From positions 8,556,001 to 8,620,000 of the forward strand of contig NC_134930.1 of the NCBI RefSeq assembly GCF_051020765.1: 64,000 nucleotides of DNA, in the 5' to 3' direction. This DNA comes from Lasioglossum baleicum (Eukaryota > Arthropoda > Insecta > Hymenoptera > Halictidae). The notes under the pieces are model-generated. The model had not been told where the DNA came from, searched no databases, and was given only the letters and a program-made list of their open reading frames with translations. Positions 19,902 through 33,631 of the stretch are shown one piece after another (within the stretch, counting starts at the first letter, position 1; each line of letters begins with the position of its first letter). The translations under genes were made by a program, and so were the position numbers.

Positions 19902-21326
19902 GAAGGCGCAACAAAAAATAGCGTATCGGTGACATAATACCAGTGCAATACTGAAACTTCTTTATTTTTTACTTATTTTTAATGAAATTTTACCAATGTA
20001 TTTGCGACATTTTTCTGATTAAAATGATACCAAACAGGACACAGGGTGTTTCGTTTATCTGATAACGGAAATATCGCGTGACACACTGAAGTTACGGAAA
20101 AAATTTGTTTGCAAAAATTGTTCGGTATGAAGGAAACAATCATATGATGTAATTTTTTCAGGATTCGAATGATGAGAGGAGAAATTTCAAAGACAAATTA
20201 ATTTTTTAAAATGGAACCATATATTTTTTGGTCATAACACGATAGTACACGATCATAATACGAATTCGACGACATATCACATTATGTTATTTACTGTTAC
20301 AAAACATTCGAAATTAAATTAGAAATTTGTAACTTCTTAAGTAGGCAATGGTAGTATCTGGTTACCAGCTATTAGTTAGACGTCAAATACTTGATTACTT
20401 CTTATTTTTGTTGTGTTCCATATATGAGAATACAATGTACCTTCAAACCAGTGGGTTATCAAATCATTATAACGAAAAAATGATGAGAAGATTTGAAATC
20501 AACGTGGCAAAATCTACGGGAAATGAACTATAGCATATCAAGAAAAAATCACAGTTTAACACAGATTTTCAATGTTAAAAGACCATAACCTCTTTATTTT
20601 TCCCATATTCTGCAATATTTGAGTTTGACTTTAAAAAAATCATCGCTTTAGCTTACTTCTATCGAAACTTCTTTGATTTTGACACAAAATTCATCGGTTT
20701 ACACCACTGTGCGCCGCTCGGCTTTAGTTTACGACATATTTATAAAACACTGTTAGGTCTCAGTTAGGTCTGGGCGAGTCTTTGGGGGGAGAGGGACTCC
20801 TCTGTCATCCTAACAGCTTTCCAGTTATCCTAACAGTGATTTTGTGCCGGCGAGTATATGTCTCTCGCTGTCAAAGGGTTAATTAGAGTGACCTGGTCTC
20901 ATACATTTCGCCGGTAGTGTACAGTGTACACAGCCGTCGTGAACTGCGTGAAGGGATCAAAGATATTTCACGGAAAAAATGAGCGTAACGGCGAGAGATC
21001 AGGAAACGTTTGGCGCACTTACCGCGCTCTTCTTCCTATTTTCTATCGTGAATTCTTTTTATTGAAATTTTAATGGGACGCGGCCGAGTGTTGCCGCCAC
21101 GAACGATCTGAATACGAAGCAGGACACAAAAGTGGAACGGTCGCATCAGAGCAAGTAGTACTTCGCGTCGACCGTCTCATCGACGCCGCCATTCAGAAGG
21201 AGAACCGGGCTCCGTGGAAAATCTTGGTCCACGAGCGTGGCAACGGTGCCCATTTTATGAAGATTCGCTTCGTCCGTTCCGCGTGCGATTTACGCGAAAA
21301 CAGCACTATAGCGGAGAATTTTATTA
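19902..21326. other. Intergenic with transposon fragments
   Basis: 20043-20120 starts ACAGGGTGTTTCGTTTATCT, a typical transposon end with no partner seen. 20494-20715 is a diverged fragment of the TACACTCC family. 20746-20841 is a small inverted repeat (CACTGTTAGG / CCTAACAGTG). 20860-20882 ends CAAAGGGTTAA like a TTAA-target MITE end. Confidence 0.55.
20494..20715. mobile_element. Diverged fragment of long TACACTCC-type element
   Basis: Shares AAAATCTACGGGAAATGA, TTTTTCCCATATTCTGCAA and TTCTTTGATTTTGA, in order, with the extra segment found only in copy C (52560-52830). This shows that segment belongs to a longer family member. Confidence 0.7.
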
Positions 21327-21910
21327 TACAGGATTATTCAGCTAAGTGTGCCATCTAAATTACTTCTATACTATTTAGTATACGAAAAACTGGTTGAAAC
21401 GAAAGGTCTATGGTTTAAAAACTAGGATGCAATGCAATGATTAGTTTTTTCTATTTTGTTTTTTTATCGAGATAGAAAGGCCACCTTGAATCTCTTTATT
21501 GTTAGGTGTAAATTTTAATTTTGCGGTTAAGGGGAGAACTGAATCGTGGATAGAACACTGTAGGATACAGTAAGGAGCATAACTGATTCAACACACTTTA
21601 AATCAGAATAACTTTTTTATGAACGGACCAAACGACTTCAATTTCTCTGTAAGGCTAGAAGAAATGACGTCTAAAAAATATTTTGGAAAAAAGCATTTGG
21701 TCGGAATTGCGAAAAAAATAGTAAAAATTGATTTTTACTTGAATAAAACTATTCTTTTTCTATATGACCGCTACGCCTCCAGCTGGGCAAAAACGATTGA
21801 CACTATCTTGTAGCCCTTTAAAAGCCATTCATCTTTCCCGTGCAACATTTTTTCCTAACTTCAACCGGAACGAAGATATTGCTTGTTACAATTGCGTGAA
21901 TCACCCAGTA
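21327..21910. mobile_element. Decayed TA-flanked element
   Basis: 584 bp. Ends TACAGGATTATTCA and TGAATCACCCAGTA pair imperfectly as decayed CAGGGTGATTCA-type termini. No coding capacity beyond a short unrecognised frame. Confidence 0.6.
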
Positions 21911-24453
21911 TAAAGCTACAAATTTTAGCACGTTAAAATCTTTGGAGATTAATTTCTTAAAATTGAATTATGGAACTTGCAGAAGAAGCTTGTCTAATGG
22001 ATGATATGCTTTGCTGCTGATAACTTCGAAAATTTGTTAAATTTCCGAGTTGTCTAATCTTCTATGTAAGTCCGATTTCATTTTGTGTAGACGCTCGGTT
22101 GCTTTGTAAGGTGAAAGAAACACACACCTTCTAGGCTAAAAGCGGTAAGCATGACAACTGGTGTCAACCGAGCAAAAAGCTAACAACGAGGAGCAGCGAT
22201 AACAGATATCAACGCGGCCGTACATCGCACTTAAGTCGCTACCGCACCTCCGTCCTTTATCTGATGACCTAGTTTACTAACTTTCTTCCTGGCATTGCTA
22301 GACATATCTCTGTAATAGATTTACTCAGACGGAGCTCGCAGAGATAGTTGCAAACCCATCTGCGATAAGGGTTTCCGAGTTTTCCGTCTGGATTGTCGAT
22401 TTTATGGAACTGGCAGTTTGCGCAGGTGTCGTCGCTGAACGATTATGATAGTCCTTTACACAGAATCATAGGCTCCTAGATTTCTATATCTATCACCAAG
22501 TTATCCATGTCGCTGTGCAGAGAAAAACACGCGTTAAACACGCCACTTCCCTTTAGCCGAGACGGTTGTATGTAGGTACATGATACGGAAGTCGTAGAAT
22601 TTCTCGGACAACCAATCGAACGCCAGGAAGCATTAAACTGTTCCCGGTATCCATTAATTTCGGTCTGTCCATTACACCCCTTCGATTTTGCACGAGGCGT
22701 CGCAACAATCCACTTCTCCCTTCCGTTCAAGTAAATCCATTCTATTAGCGCTCCCTATTAGTTCTGTCCATTAGTTCAAGATCACTCTTACGAGGCACAC
22801 GAACAAAAAATTTAATTTTGGCTAAGTAGAAGTATTTTAAACAATTCTTGAAATGATCTAGCAGTTTCGATCGGAATATGATCACCGTCTGAAAATGAAA
22901 GCAGTTTCGAAAAACATGAAATATTAAACCCAATTGAGAATCTTTAAGGAATACTTGCAAGAAAAGTATGTATATGGCAATTTGAAACAGTACAACTCTG
23001 TTTCTGAGTCATTGATTGCGGTGAACATCGTGGACATCCATCGAAGCAGAAACTCTTCGTACTTTGATTTCATCAATGCCTAATCGAATTTTCGACGTTA
23101 TTCGAAGAAATGGCAATTATACTAAGTATTAATTTGTAAATATAGAAGAAATTTTCGATAATCTTGATGTTATCTATTCAAAAAACGTGTGGCTATATGG
23201 AAACTTCGCAGTTCGTTTCTACAACTATATAACTTTACGTTTTTCTGTAAATAAATAATATATCTATGAATGTAATCATGTAAATGGTTTCTTTTATTAA
23301 TTCTAAAATACTATCGTGCATCAGCTTCTCATTACTATGACATAATTATAAGATTTCTCCAAAAAATCAGGTGGTAATTTCGGGCAGTGTATAATAGAAT
23401 ACATTAAAAAAATAATTCAACTTGGAAAAGTGCCAAGATCAATTTTGCGGGCCATTTTTTTAGCAGATGTCTACATATCTAGAGGTGCAGAATCATGCTA
23501 TAGTGGTCGCGTCATAGAAATTTGAAACATAGTCGTTAAATCGAAGAATTTCCTGTGCCCGTTGATCGGTCTATTGTATAATGAGAATACTACAAAAATC
23601 TGTTAACGTTTTAAAACAATGTTTCACGATCGACGCAATAATCCGACGCGCTCGGTTTGGTGCGCCACCATTAAAAGTGATAGACGTTGCTTTGAATTAT
23701 TCAAATTCAGTACGCGCTTGAACAACCATTGAGGCTGGTCATTGGTGATTTTCCTCGTTCCGCGTTTACACCGATGGCCGAGGAGCTCCGGCAAAACCAG
23801 AGGATTCGAACAAACGGTCGCGACTGCGCCGGTTTGATAGCCGCTATCTGCTTAACGGACCGGTCGATTCCGCGCGGAGAGAAAAGGTCCTTGGACATTC
23901 GGTTTGGAATCAGTGATTCGCCGTGCACGGGCCATAAAACTCAGTGTACACCCCATAAAAATACCCGGAGCATGCGTATAAAGAGCCCGGCCAACGACAG
24001 ATCCGTTCTCCTGGCGGCATTTTATTTTCAACAATCGCGCGCGTCGCGCGGTTTGCGAGACATTATTCGGGATTAATTCGGTGTGTACCGAGCGCCGGCT
24101 GCATCGGCCACGCGCGCATCGTAATTCATTAATCCTATCCCGCTTTTGCCCACCCTCGGCCAACCCAACTCTTGCACCCTCAGTTGACCGAAAACACGCG
24201 CGAACGTCAACCACGTGATTTTCACGAGCGACGAATCGCCGTCGTCGTCGCCTCGTTCGTCTCGATCGGGGAAACTTGTCGATTGGTACACGATGCGATA
24301 TTTCACGGGCTGGGTACAGCCGGGGACAAAAGGATAGGACCCGCTATGTTTCTTTGTGTTTCCGTATCATACAGGAAGAAAATGTACATTCTATTAAATC
24401 AATTATACATTCGCAAATATTGCCTCACAATTTTATCACGTAAAGGTCATGAC
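21911..24453. other. Intergenic, GC-richer at 23.7-24.3 kb
   Basis: Overlapping frames on both strands at 23707-24456, none recognised. The GC-rich block could be regulatory or a 5' exon of a neighbour. Confidence 0.4.
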
Positions 24454-24653
24454 TAGACTGCGGATTTTATGCATTTATGACAAAAATGGATACGTACAAT
24501 CTAAAGCAGTGGGCATCTAAAAATATTTAAGGACATCAATGTGTTAGTTTCAGCTTAATAGTATAATTAAAGGAAAAATACCATTTTTATTTGGCTCCTG
24601 TGTCCTGCAATTAATGCAAACATTTTTTATTTTGCATAAAGATTCGCAGTCTA
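24454..24653. mobile_element. hAT-type MITE, TAGACTGCGG family, copy 4
   Basis: 200 bp, perfect 8-bp palindromic duplication GTCATGAC (24446-24453 and 24654-24661). Confidence 0.93.
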
Positions 24654-25003
24654 GTCATGACTTAAGCATACTCAATTGTATTTCTTTCAGCAGCTACAAG
24701 ATGGAATAAAAAAATATGAAAAACAAACGGAAAATAACCGAACAAAAAATGTTTTTTCTATGGTATTCCCCCTTCGATATCATTGAAATTATGCCATAAA
24801 TATTTGTTGTGACTCCAAGGGTTGCTTGCAACCTCCAACCTTAGAAAAATAAATTTTTTTCTGCCCTTCATAATTTGATTTTGCTCACAATTGTGAAAAA
24901 ATATGTGAAATGCAAGAGATAAGTTCAAGTATTCTCGTTTCTCTTCATCTTAATATGTTAATTATCAACCTAGGGAAAAAATGATAAAGGTTAGGGTGTT
25001 TAC

Positions 25004-25117
25004 TAGGGGCGGTACGCGGAAATTCGGGTTCGGGTCGCGGGTATTTTCCCCGGGTTTGGTGATGCGGAAATTTCAGGTACCCGAGTATCACTAATTTTCG
25101 GGTATCCGCCCACCTCT
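25004..25117. repeat. CGGGT/ACCCG-rich small element
   Basis: GGGGCGGTACGCGG at the left and CGGGTATCCGCCCACCT at the right pair as inverted ends around CGGGTTCGGGTCGCGGG-like sequence. Related to motifs at 2498-2639, 40.01-40.19 kb and 49.39-49.49 kb. Target duplication not clear. Confidence 0.5.
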
Positions 25118-25119
25118 TC

Positions 25120-27300
25120 AATTGATGGGAGAGCGACTTAATATTTTGGGGAATTACTTTTCAACCTAAGAGCATTGTTTTGCACACGATATCCATAAAA
25201 ATCGTCGTGGGTGCCGCTGGACCATCCTCATCTTGCTAGACCCTTTGCAGGCCAGTGTATTCTATCACCAAGAGTTTTCCTGTCGGATCTTCCGCAGCTA
25301 AACGGATTATCCGAGCTCATCGAATGACTCTTAAGGAACAAACAGAGCTGTGTTTGAATTTATCAGCTGGAAATGAATGCAGCGTGGAACGTAAATTACG
25401 TTTAATTTGCCGTTGTCGTCCAGGAAGACGGGAGTAGAGCCTCGAGGAAGCAGCCGGCGACTCCGCTCTCGCAAAGTTACAATGGCGTTTCGCGAGGTGT
25501 CGATTAATACTCGTCGAGGGACGCGTTCAATTTGCAAGTAGGAGATGCTGACATAATTCACTTAAGAAGCTCACACGCAGCGTCCCCTCGCAGTCGAACA
25601 AGCACGAAACGGAAGGGAAAGGAAGGGACGGGAAGGGAAGGGTACGGAAGGAACCGGAGGCGGCGAATGACGGGTGCTGGCGGCAGGTGGCGAGACTAAT
25701 AGGACCTTTCTTAAGGTCGAGTTATACCGGATCGGAATATGAAGCGGCAGCCATTTGAATGAGGAACTCGAGCTGCTAATGGAGGAGGCACTTACGGTTA
25801 TTACATCAGTTCAAACGTTACCCGGTTGTAGTAACTACGACCGCCCGTCAGGCAATTAAGACGCAACGTTTTTGCCCGAGGCCACGATAAATCACAATAC
25901 GAGTTACTCGCCCGGCAATAACACTTTTCGTCGACGGTGAACTTTCCAAACGATTGCTTCAATTTGACGCCGTAATTATCGCTGTCCTCAGGCCCGGCCC
26001 CGACCTCCGCCCCGTCTTAATGTTGCCTTCCTCACGGGCAATAAATTCGTGCGCCAACAAAAATGCAATCAATGTAACAGAGCTTGGTTTAATGAGCGAA
26101 ACCCCTCGACCAATACCCGTGTCGATCCGATGGAGTTAATCGCAAATAGGAGCGGGACCGATCGAAGATTCTTCTTTTTTCCTGTGCACAGATACACGAA
26201 GCATATCCAAAGAGTATCTTCCAATTCATTTCCCTAAATGTAAATCCTCTATAAACGCAAAAAGGTCGTACACGACAAACAAAAAAAAATATCCCCTCCA
26301 CTGTAACAATCTGATCTCGGCTCGGGTATATCGGAGCGAACCACTAGTAATGCGACGCACATAAGGCCAAATGCTTAAATTACGACGACAAAAATAGAAA
26401 TAAAAATTTTCTGTAAACTAGTGACAAATACCATCATAACGTACTCCAAGAAACGGCCCACAATGTAGCGTGAGAATTTTTTTTGTTAACGTAACACTGT
26501 AGTTGGTGCACCTGTGCAAAGTGAAATTATCTTTCGGTCGGCCAATATCAGTTAATTGCGCCAGTATTGTTGACGACGTACTTGCTGTCATTCTATTTTC
26601 TTCGATTTAAATCCGCCAAGTTTTCTACATGGATATTAAAGCGTCAGGTATGTACTTTCATCTCCAATTATTGTTAATACAAAGGTTACCATACTGTTAA
26701 TATACTATGTTCTATGGTATACTATGTTTGTTTAAAAACTATTGATATTGACTAATACAAAAAATTAAAAAAAACAAGTAAAGAAAATGAAGATTTCGAG
26801 AAAAGAACTATTTGATGTGTTAAGAAGTGAACAGTTTCTCAAGTTTTCGTCATTTAAGTGTAATGAACTATTGTTAAAGTATATAATCGACAAGTTTGGT
26901 GTGTTTGATGTTATATACTCTATTTATTTGCAACAAAAATGGACACATAATGTTAAATAGATTCTCCAGGGTATCAATAAGAAAAGAGTTAATTTTTCGG
27001 TGGCATATAGGATTCATAAAATGTTTATTTTTAAATGCTTGTTCTGATCACAATTTTTAATAAATCTCATTAATTTCATCGTTTTCAAATGTCATTGACA
27101 TTTAGTTAGCATTATACATTCAATAAACATCGATTTGGGCAAGTTGCTTTTTTACCAAATGAACAGCTAGATCGAGCGCGTGGACCAGTGTGCGTCACGG
27201 GGAGCGAGACGAAAGGAAGCGTAGCGAGCCGAGATCGGGCTGAAAAGTCACTGCCGTTGCCGACCACTGTCTTAAAGTGTTCATTAGAATTACTACAGGT
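25120..27300. other. Intergenic, GC-richer at 25.4-26.1 kb
   Basis: Includes a GGAAGGGA simple repeat (25610-25655). No recognised protein; short frames only. Confidence 0.4.
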
Positions 27301-27303
27301 CTT

Positions 27304-27435
27304 GTACTCTAAATTCACCCTTTTATAGATCATAGTTATCTTTATGCAAACCAAATTCACCCTTTTGCATACCAAATTCACCCATTTGAAAATCAAATTC
27401 ACCCTTTGATAAATCAAATTCATCCTTCTCTAAAT
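27304..27435. repeat. CAAATTCACCCTTT tandem repeat
   Basis: Six or so imperfect units of about 18-20 bp (..CAAATTCACCCTTTTGCATA..). They generate a minus-strand frame with repeated RVNL(V/I)(C/Y)K units. Confidence 0.85.
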
Positions 27436-29720
27436 CAAGTTTTCCTATTTAGTTTCCTTAAATTATTGTAATAAAAATAAAATGTATTGCTCCGAAATTT
27501 AAAATTTTATTGTTTGTATTTTAGTGTGTGCGAAACGTAAAGAGTCCGGGAAAGTGGGAAATATCGCGAGGGATATGGCGCGACAAGTACTCTGTCCAAT
27601 TTGGTCCACGCGGGGAGCGCCTTGAAGTAGAATCTTTCATTCTTTTTAGCTGTTCACACAATGGAGCGGCTAGTGAGAGCGAAAGATTGAGGAAATTAGC
27701 GTTGACTTAACGGGTCAGTGCCTCTTTATCCTACGCCGGGGGTTGACCACCATTTAAAATCCAAAAATCATTGTTTAGATTAATATTTTAATTGTATTAA
27801 CAAGAATGATTCTAACTTATAGGTGGACATATTAAATCCAATCTAACAATAAGCTAGTACCTGGACAGAAGTAACGCCTATAGCGGGACAAATTGAATTT
27901 ACATATAATTATATCTATGACATCGAACTCTATTAAATTTTTAATCATTTATATATCAAAATATTATTCTATTAAATTCTATCCTGTTTAATTTTCATTT
28001 GTTATTGTAAAGCAAGCATTTCAAGAGAATACTTCTTTCTCCATATTTTCTAATTGAGTGCATAATTTCGCTTTCTCTTCTTTAATTTCATCTTTATTTT
28101 CATTAGTTACTTTAGACCTTTTTTTAAATTTATTATTGATTTTTAACTTAATATCTTTAATTTGTTGTGTAATTGTCTTTTTTCTTGCGTGTAAATTTTT
28201 ATTGATTTCTTGTTCTTTTTCTTTTTTAATTTTGTTTCTCTCGTTTTTTTTACAAGCGAATAGAAGACTTATTATTTGTACATTTAGATAAATAATTTGC
28301 CATTTAAGTGTAAAAAGAACGAGTTGATTTTAGTCGCAAACACGTGTCCGGCTTAAGGCGTATGTAGTAGTATGTACATACATGCATCGAGTATAAGCTT
28401 ATAGTTGGACAGCTTGTGTCATCGCGTCCCAGTATGGAGTACTTATATTTCAAAACAGTTCAAACTTCGACATCTAATATTTGAATTAATAATTATTACT
28501 TAAGTTACGTCTGATTGCCAATTTATTTTAAAATATCAATATTATTATTTTTTGCCTAAGGGCTTAAATTATATCTTTTTTTTCTAATAAAAGTTCAAAC
28601 TATAAATGCACATGGTTCGAATAAAAATAGACTATTTTGAATACCGTTTTCAGATAAACTTTCAATTTATTTTTAGATTTCAATTGATGTCTTAATCAAA
28701 TAATATTCATACCTATTTGTAGCTAAGAGAGGTCTCAGAATATATGAAATACTTATTTAATCTCTTAATTATTGGTTTTACTATAAAAATTCAATTTTCC
28801 AGATTTATGCATCACTTTTCCTTGTCCACACGTAGGGCATTTCACCTGATTCGAACTATCAATAACCCTGGCATTGTTGAAAAGCATTAAAGTTCTTCTG
28901 TGGTCTCTCATTATAATGACCAGCAAACGAAGAGTTCAGTGAAAAAGCTATTCAGAATTAATGTCTGATACAATTTGAGGAGCCCGAATGACGACCTATA
29001 AATGAACGTTCCATTGAACGATGTTTTTGCTTCATGTATCCCGTACCTTTCGTGATCGTTCATCCATGCGAGGGTTGATTTCGCGGCACGGAGATTGCGT
29101 TTAATTAAAATGCATCGCGATAGCTCCTGTTTGCGAGGCCGCAAAGGGATTAATAAGTCATATGTGTGCACAGAGCACGGAAAGGAATTTGTGCAGCGGC
29201 TTGCTATCCGTTCACCCGTAAAACACAAAAGCGTGCCGCTCTCCACTTCACTCATTCGTATTGTCACGAATAATTTTTTTTGTTCCTCTGACGGTTCCAA
29301 CGATTCCCAGAACGACGAATATTTTCTATAAAAATGAAATTCGGGATACATTTCATTATCTACTGAATTCCCATTCGGCGTATAAATGGGAAGAATTTGT
29401 AATGGGCGGTTTTTATTCTATAAACATTGGCAATTCGTTTTTCCGGACAAAAATATATGAAGCGCCCGAAATACCGCAAATCCGTATACCGAATTTCGCG
29501 GGTCGTAAATCCCGTTTCGCTTGCTCGCGACGATACTCGGGACTTTGACCAGGTTACAAATAAAGTTTGAATTGTGGAAGGTAACGCTTTTAAATATTTT
29601 TGAACTTAACAATATACTATACAACGTTCTTAAGGTTTAGGTCGAGACGGTAGTGTGCTAGCTAGTTGTGAACGGTTCGAGATGTTTTTGAGTTCTAATT
29701 TCCTGTGTCATGTCGCGTAT
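27436..29720. other. Intergenic, no confident gene
   Basis: 28340-28021 on the minus strand is open for about 100 codons and very Lys/Glu-rich (coiled-coil-like) but has no suitable Met and follows a T-rich tract. 29351-28911 on the minus strand is a 146-codon frame with no recognisable domain. Neither is called. Confidence 0.4.
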
Positions 29721-30045
29721 TACAGTGACTCCCACTACTATGCGGACTCTCTTAAAAAGACGACAACGTTTTTAATATTGGACCATAGGATTTGAAATTT
29801 TTAGGAAGTTAGAACAATTCGTTTGCTCTAACTCTAAAAATTGCTAGTTGTCGGAATTGTAGAGAAAATACTAAAAGTTGAATCTTACCACTTTTTATGT
29901 GGGCTTATATGACAAATTTAGAAAACAAATAGATGTGTATTCATTAAACGTATTCGGAAAATTTCATCAAAATCGGTCGACATTTTAATGAGCTACAAAC
30001 GTTTAAAGATGGTAAAAATTGCAATATTTCAAGATTTTGGGCCTC
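29721..30045. mobile_element. Truncated copy of the TERT-intron TACAGTGACTCCCA element
   Basis: Begins TACAGTGACTCCCACTAC and follows the left half of the element at 9529-10191 (for example ATGTGGGCTTATATG and CGTTTAAAGATGGTAAAAAT). Similarity stops near 30045 and the right end is missing. Confidence 0.85.
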
Positions 30046-32872
30046 TAATCTATAATTATACCGATATGCTTGATGCTTTTCACTCGAGGTTTCCACAAAG
30101 AATGACATCGTTCTATTTACGAACGAAACTGTTTGTCCACCTAATGACGCCGTCTAAAACGCAACGCCGCGCCGGCCTCTAGCAAGCTCGATTAGAGAAG
30201 CTGGTATCAGGAGTAAGTTGAAACTCGCACTCCCTGCAGTTTAACCAGCAACGACGTACAAAGCTTTTACACAGGACGGTTTTGAAGGGTGAAAGGAAGT
30301 CCGTTGGAGTGGTGTCTCGTAAAAACGGTCCATAAAAGTGCTGCTATCGTTGCGGAGTGCGTCTGTAACTGACGTGCTGGTCCAGTCTTGTGCAAAAATA
30401 TATTTTATCCACCCCAGCGCAACGTGGCTCTGCAATAGATTACATTGCGTTACGTTTCCCCGAACATCAAAGTGACACTTTTATTTACATCCGCCTGGGC
30501 TTCTCGCAAAAAACGCGATGGAAGGTGAGACCTACAAGTATGTATTTACATTACTTCGTTAGACAAACTCGAGATTACGTGTGCATCAAGCACATTTCAC
30601 GCTGGAGAGAATTATTGTCATCAGTGTAAATATGATTTTACGGTATTTTGAACGAGCATCGTCTACTTGGCCATGATGATTTTTAATAATTTTTATTCAT
30701 ATCGTTGACTTATTTAACCATTTAGAAAAAGATTCCTTGTAACTACCGGAAAGCTCATTTTGACAAATCTAATTCGAACTACCAGCGTCTGCTTTTACTA
30801 GAAAAGATTGTATAATATCCATGAGGGTAATTTTTAGAATTTTAAGATTGAAAGTTAATTTAAATAATTTTTAGGAACGATTTTGTGACAATGTACTTTG
30901 AGCTTAGGTTGGTTGTCATAGTATCTGGGGTTGATTGTCATAAATTTTAAATAATTGTGCTTATTAATGAAGCGTCGATTAATTATGAAAATATTATCTT
31001 TGCTGTTGACAGTGTTACATACATAAGAGGCTTTTATAAATGTTACACAGTCTTAGACACAAAATCAAACTTGTGAACATTTATATGTAAACCTATTAGC
31101 AACCTCATTGTGTTAATATGATTACGCGCATATGGAGCATTATAAAACATAAAATCAAATAAAAATAGTTTACCAATTACTTATTCCATACTGAGGATAA
31201 TTTATAAGTCAGTAGTCTTAATCAGAATCATTAAATTAATTTAAATCATTAGGTTGTCAGATGTGACAATTAACCCCGATTGTACTGTGGCAACATCCCC
31301 GCAGTTGTTAAATTATACGTGCTGTTTGCATAATTGATAATAACATAAACGTTAATTGCATGTCCACAACTATTATTTACCGTAACTTCTTTCCTTATTA
31401 TTTCTTTAAAAGAATTCTTTAGCACAACTTAGCACAATAGAGAAACTTGCAAAAAATGAAAAGTGAGTGGCTACTCTAAAAATTGTTTTTCTCTGTTTTT
31501 TAGTCGAGCACAATATAGCACCAACTTAAGGGAACATATTCAGTTGATACAAGCCCATTTTGATGAAACTTATGAGATATAGCTTTTCGAAAAATATTTG
31601 ACACGTGTTTATTTTTATCGGCAACCATCCACTTTGAAGGGGCGAAAACAGCCCTCAAAGTTGAGGGTCAAGACCACATTTTTTGAGATACATATCTCGG
31701 AAACCAAAGGTAGAAAAAGAATGAATTTTTTTAGATATCTCAGAAACCAGAGATCGAAATAAAATGAATTGTTTAAAAAAATGGTGTGCTTTTTAATGGG
31801 AAATGTATTTGCGCAAGAAAATTTTAACAAACGTTGTTTGTTTAAACAAAATACTAAAAATTTCCAACCGTGAGTGAAGGAAATGTCATAAAAAGGCTAT
31901 AAAAATGCAACAAAGTGTTAATATGCTATTTTTGCAATTGAAATTATCAGGGAAAGGCCGAGTGGCCCCGACACTTCTTTGGCCGCCTGTATAATCAGCA
32001 GGGAAACGAATCGAACATCGGTTCTTCCAGGGGACGCTAAACAGAAAAACCTTTCACGGGGAAGGATCGTCTCTCGAAGCGACAAAACGATACGCAAATA
32101 ATTCATGGAACGGGAGGACGAATCCCAGAGAATCGAACGTTATCTGTCGGATACAAAGACGGGAGCGATATAAACGAGGATTCCTCGTCGAGGCAGTTGT
32201 TCAGAGGAACGAGGCGGAAGAGCCTGTTCTCGGCCGGCAAAAAGAACACGCTGCCCCGGGAAAATAGAGAAGGCGACTACGCTGTGAAGGGCGAAGCTCG
32301 CGGGGGTTGGGGCACGGCTGTATTAAGACGAGAGAAACGCCGCGTATCGCCATCGGTTTCGTTCGCCTCGAGAAACTGCGAAATTTCCCTCGATGCTTTT
32401 AACGATAAACGCGACGCGCCCCCGCCGTGAATGTTATCTCGCCACCTGTCAACCCTCATACCCACCGCGAGCACCGCCTTATATTCAGCCTTAACGTTGC
32501 ACTTACCGGGCTATCAGATGTTACGCCCGAGACGTTAAGGCGCCGTCGTGCACAGATAATTTGCGTGTAGAAACGCGAACTGAAATTCACGCCTCTGCGA
32601 GACGCGCCTCTGTGCACGTGTCGCGGCGGAAACGATTGACTCTCTCCCTGAACTATGAAACAACCTGATCATCTTGTATGTTACGTCCGCAATGATGCAC
32701 GGTGCGTTGAGAAGCCCCTCTTCTGGACAATATATTGTAGTATTATATATTGTAAGGAAAAGCGGGTTTATTAACGTTTTTCAGCACACAGATAACCAAA
32801 TATTAACGACCGACATGTTTGTCGCGGGCGCTCGTTTTGATCTGCCTTCTTTTTGCCACGGAGCATTATACG
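30046..32872. other. Intergenic, GC-richer at 32.1-32.6 kb
   Basis: No recognised gene. The 32.1-32.6 kb block has overlapping frames on both strands without domains. Confidence 0.4.
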
Positions 32873-33631
32873 GGTGTTCCGACTAAGCACCTCTGGAACA
32901 TTGACGTTTTGTGATAGTTAGATCCTATTTCTCTGCTTTGATAAGAACGGGCGTGGAGTACGGCCTGAGTTAACAGAAGCCAGGAGAAATGTGAAAAACG
33001 GGGCCCTGGACTCCTGACCATCTCTGCTCGGTTTTGTAGAGGGGCGGTCCTATAAGACAAGAACAGGCGTGGTAGCAGTGCTCACCATTCTTTGGTCCAG
33101 TAGGAGGTGGATCAGGTCTCAATTTTAAGTTCTGGACTGTTAGGATTTTTTGGTGGGTATGGGCCCAGTACATTCGAGAATACCGTGTCGAGCCCCCGAC
33201 CGTCATCTTTAGGGGGGATGTTAGTGCGTTAATGCATCTTTTCCTAACAGTCCTTAAACATTAAAAAAAGAAAAAAAAGAAGGACGGTCCATTGACCGTC
33301 CCGGGAGTGGACTGTTTTTTAGTGGGTATGCGTAACCAACCACCCGTCACGTGAGCCCCACACTACCCCCTTCTGGGGTATGCGTAATGGATTTTTTTGA
33401 CCACTCCGTTAATAAAAACAAGATCCTATTTCTCTGGCGACCGTTAGAGCGCGCACGGCCGTAGGTTCCATGTACGTGTGCGAATGAGATTGTGTGCATA
33501 CCGAACCTCGCATGCGCACACAATCTCATTCGCACACGTATTTACGTACAACTTATGCCCGTGCGCACTCTAGCGGTCGCCAGAGAAATAGGATCTAAAT
33601 ATCACACTTTTCTGAGGGAAGTCGGAACACC
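32873..33631. mobile_element. Palindromic MITE GGTGTTCCGAC, split by retroinsertion
   Basis: Ends GGTGTTCCGAC / GTCGGAACACC. Without the insert at 32936-33420 it folds as a palindrome of about 258 bp, in which GATCCTATTTCTCTGGCGACC pairs with its copy at 33575-33597. The core holds a 22-bp stem (GAATGAGATTGTGTGC / GCACACAATCTCATTC). Confidence 0.85.
32936..33420. mobile_element. Retroelement-like insert with 16-bp target duplication
   Basis: 485-bp insert bounded by perfect direct repeats AGATCCTATTTCTCTG (32920-32935 and 33421-33436), ending ..GTTAATAAAAACA. A long target duplication and an A-rich end point to target-primed reverse transcription by a LINE, probably a 5'-truncated copy. No coding motif recognised. 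It has two GTGGGTATG.G blocks and a run AAAAAAAGAAAAAAAAGAAG. Confidence 0.75.

Noticed and set aside
23707..24456. Cluster of overlapping frames on both strands
   Set aside because: High local GC removes stops in all frames; none shows protein-like motifs.
28911..29351. 146-codon frame on the minus strand
   Set aside because: Long for the region but with no domain, no clear splice context and overlapping frames on the other strand.
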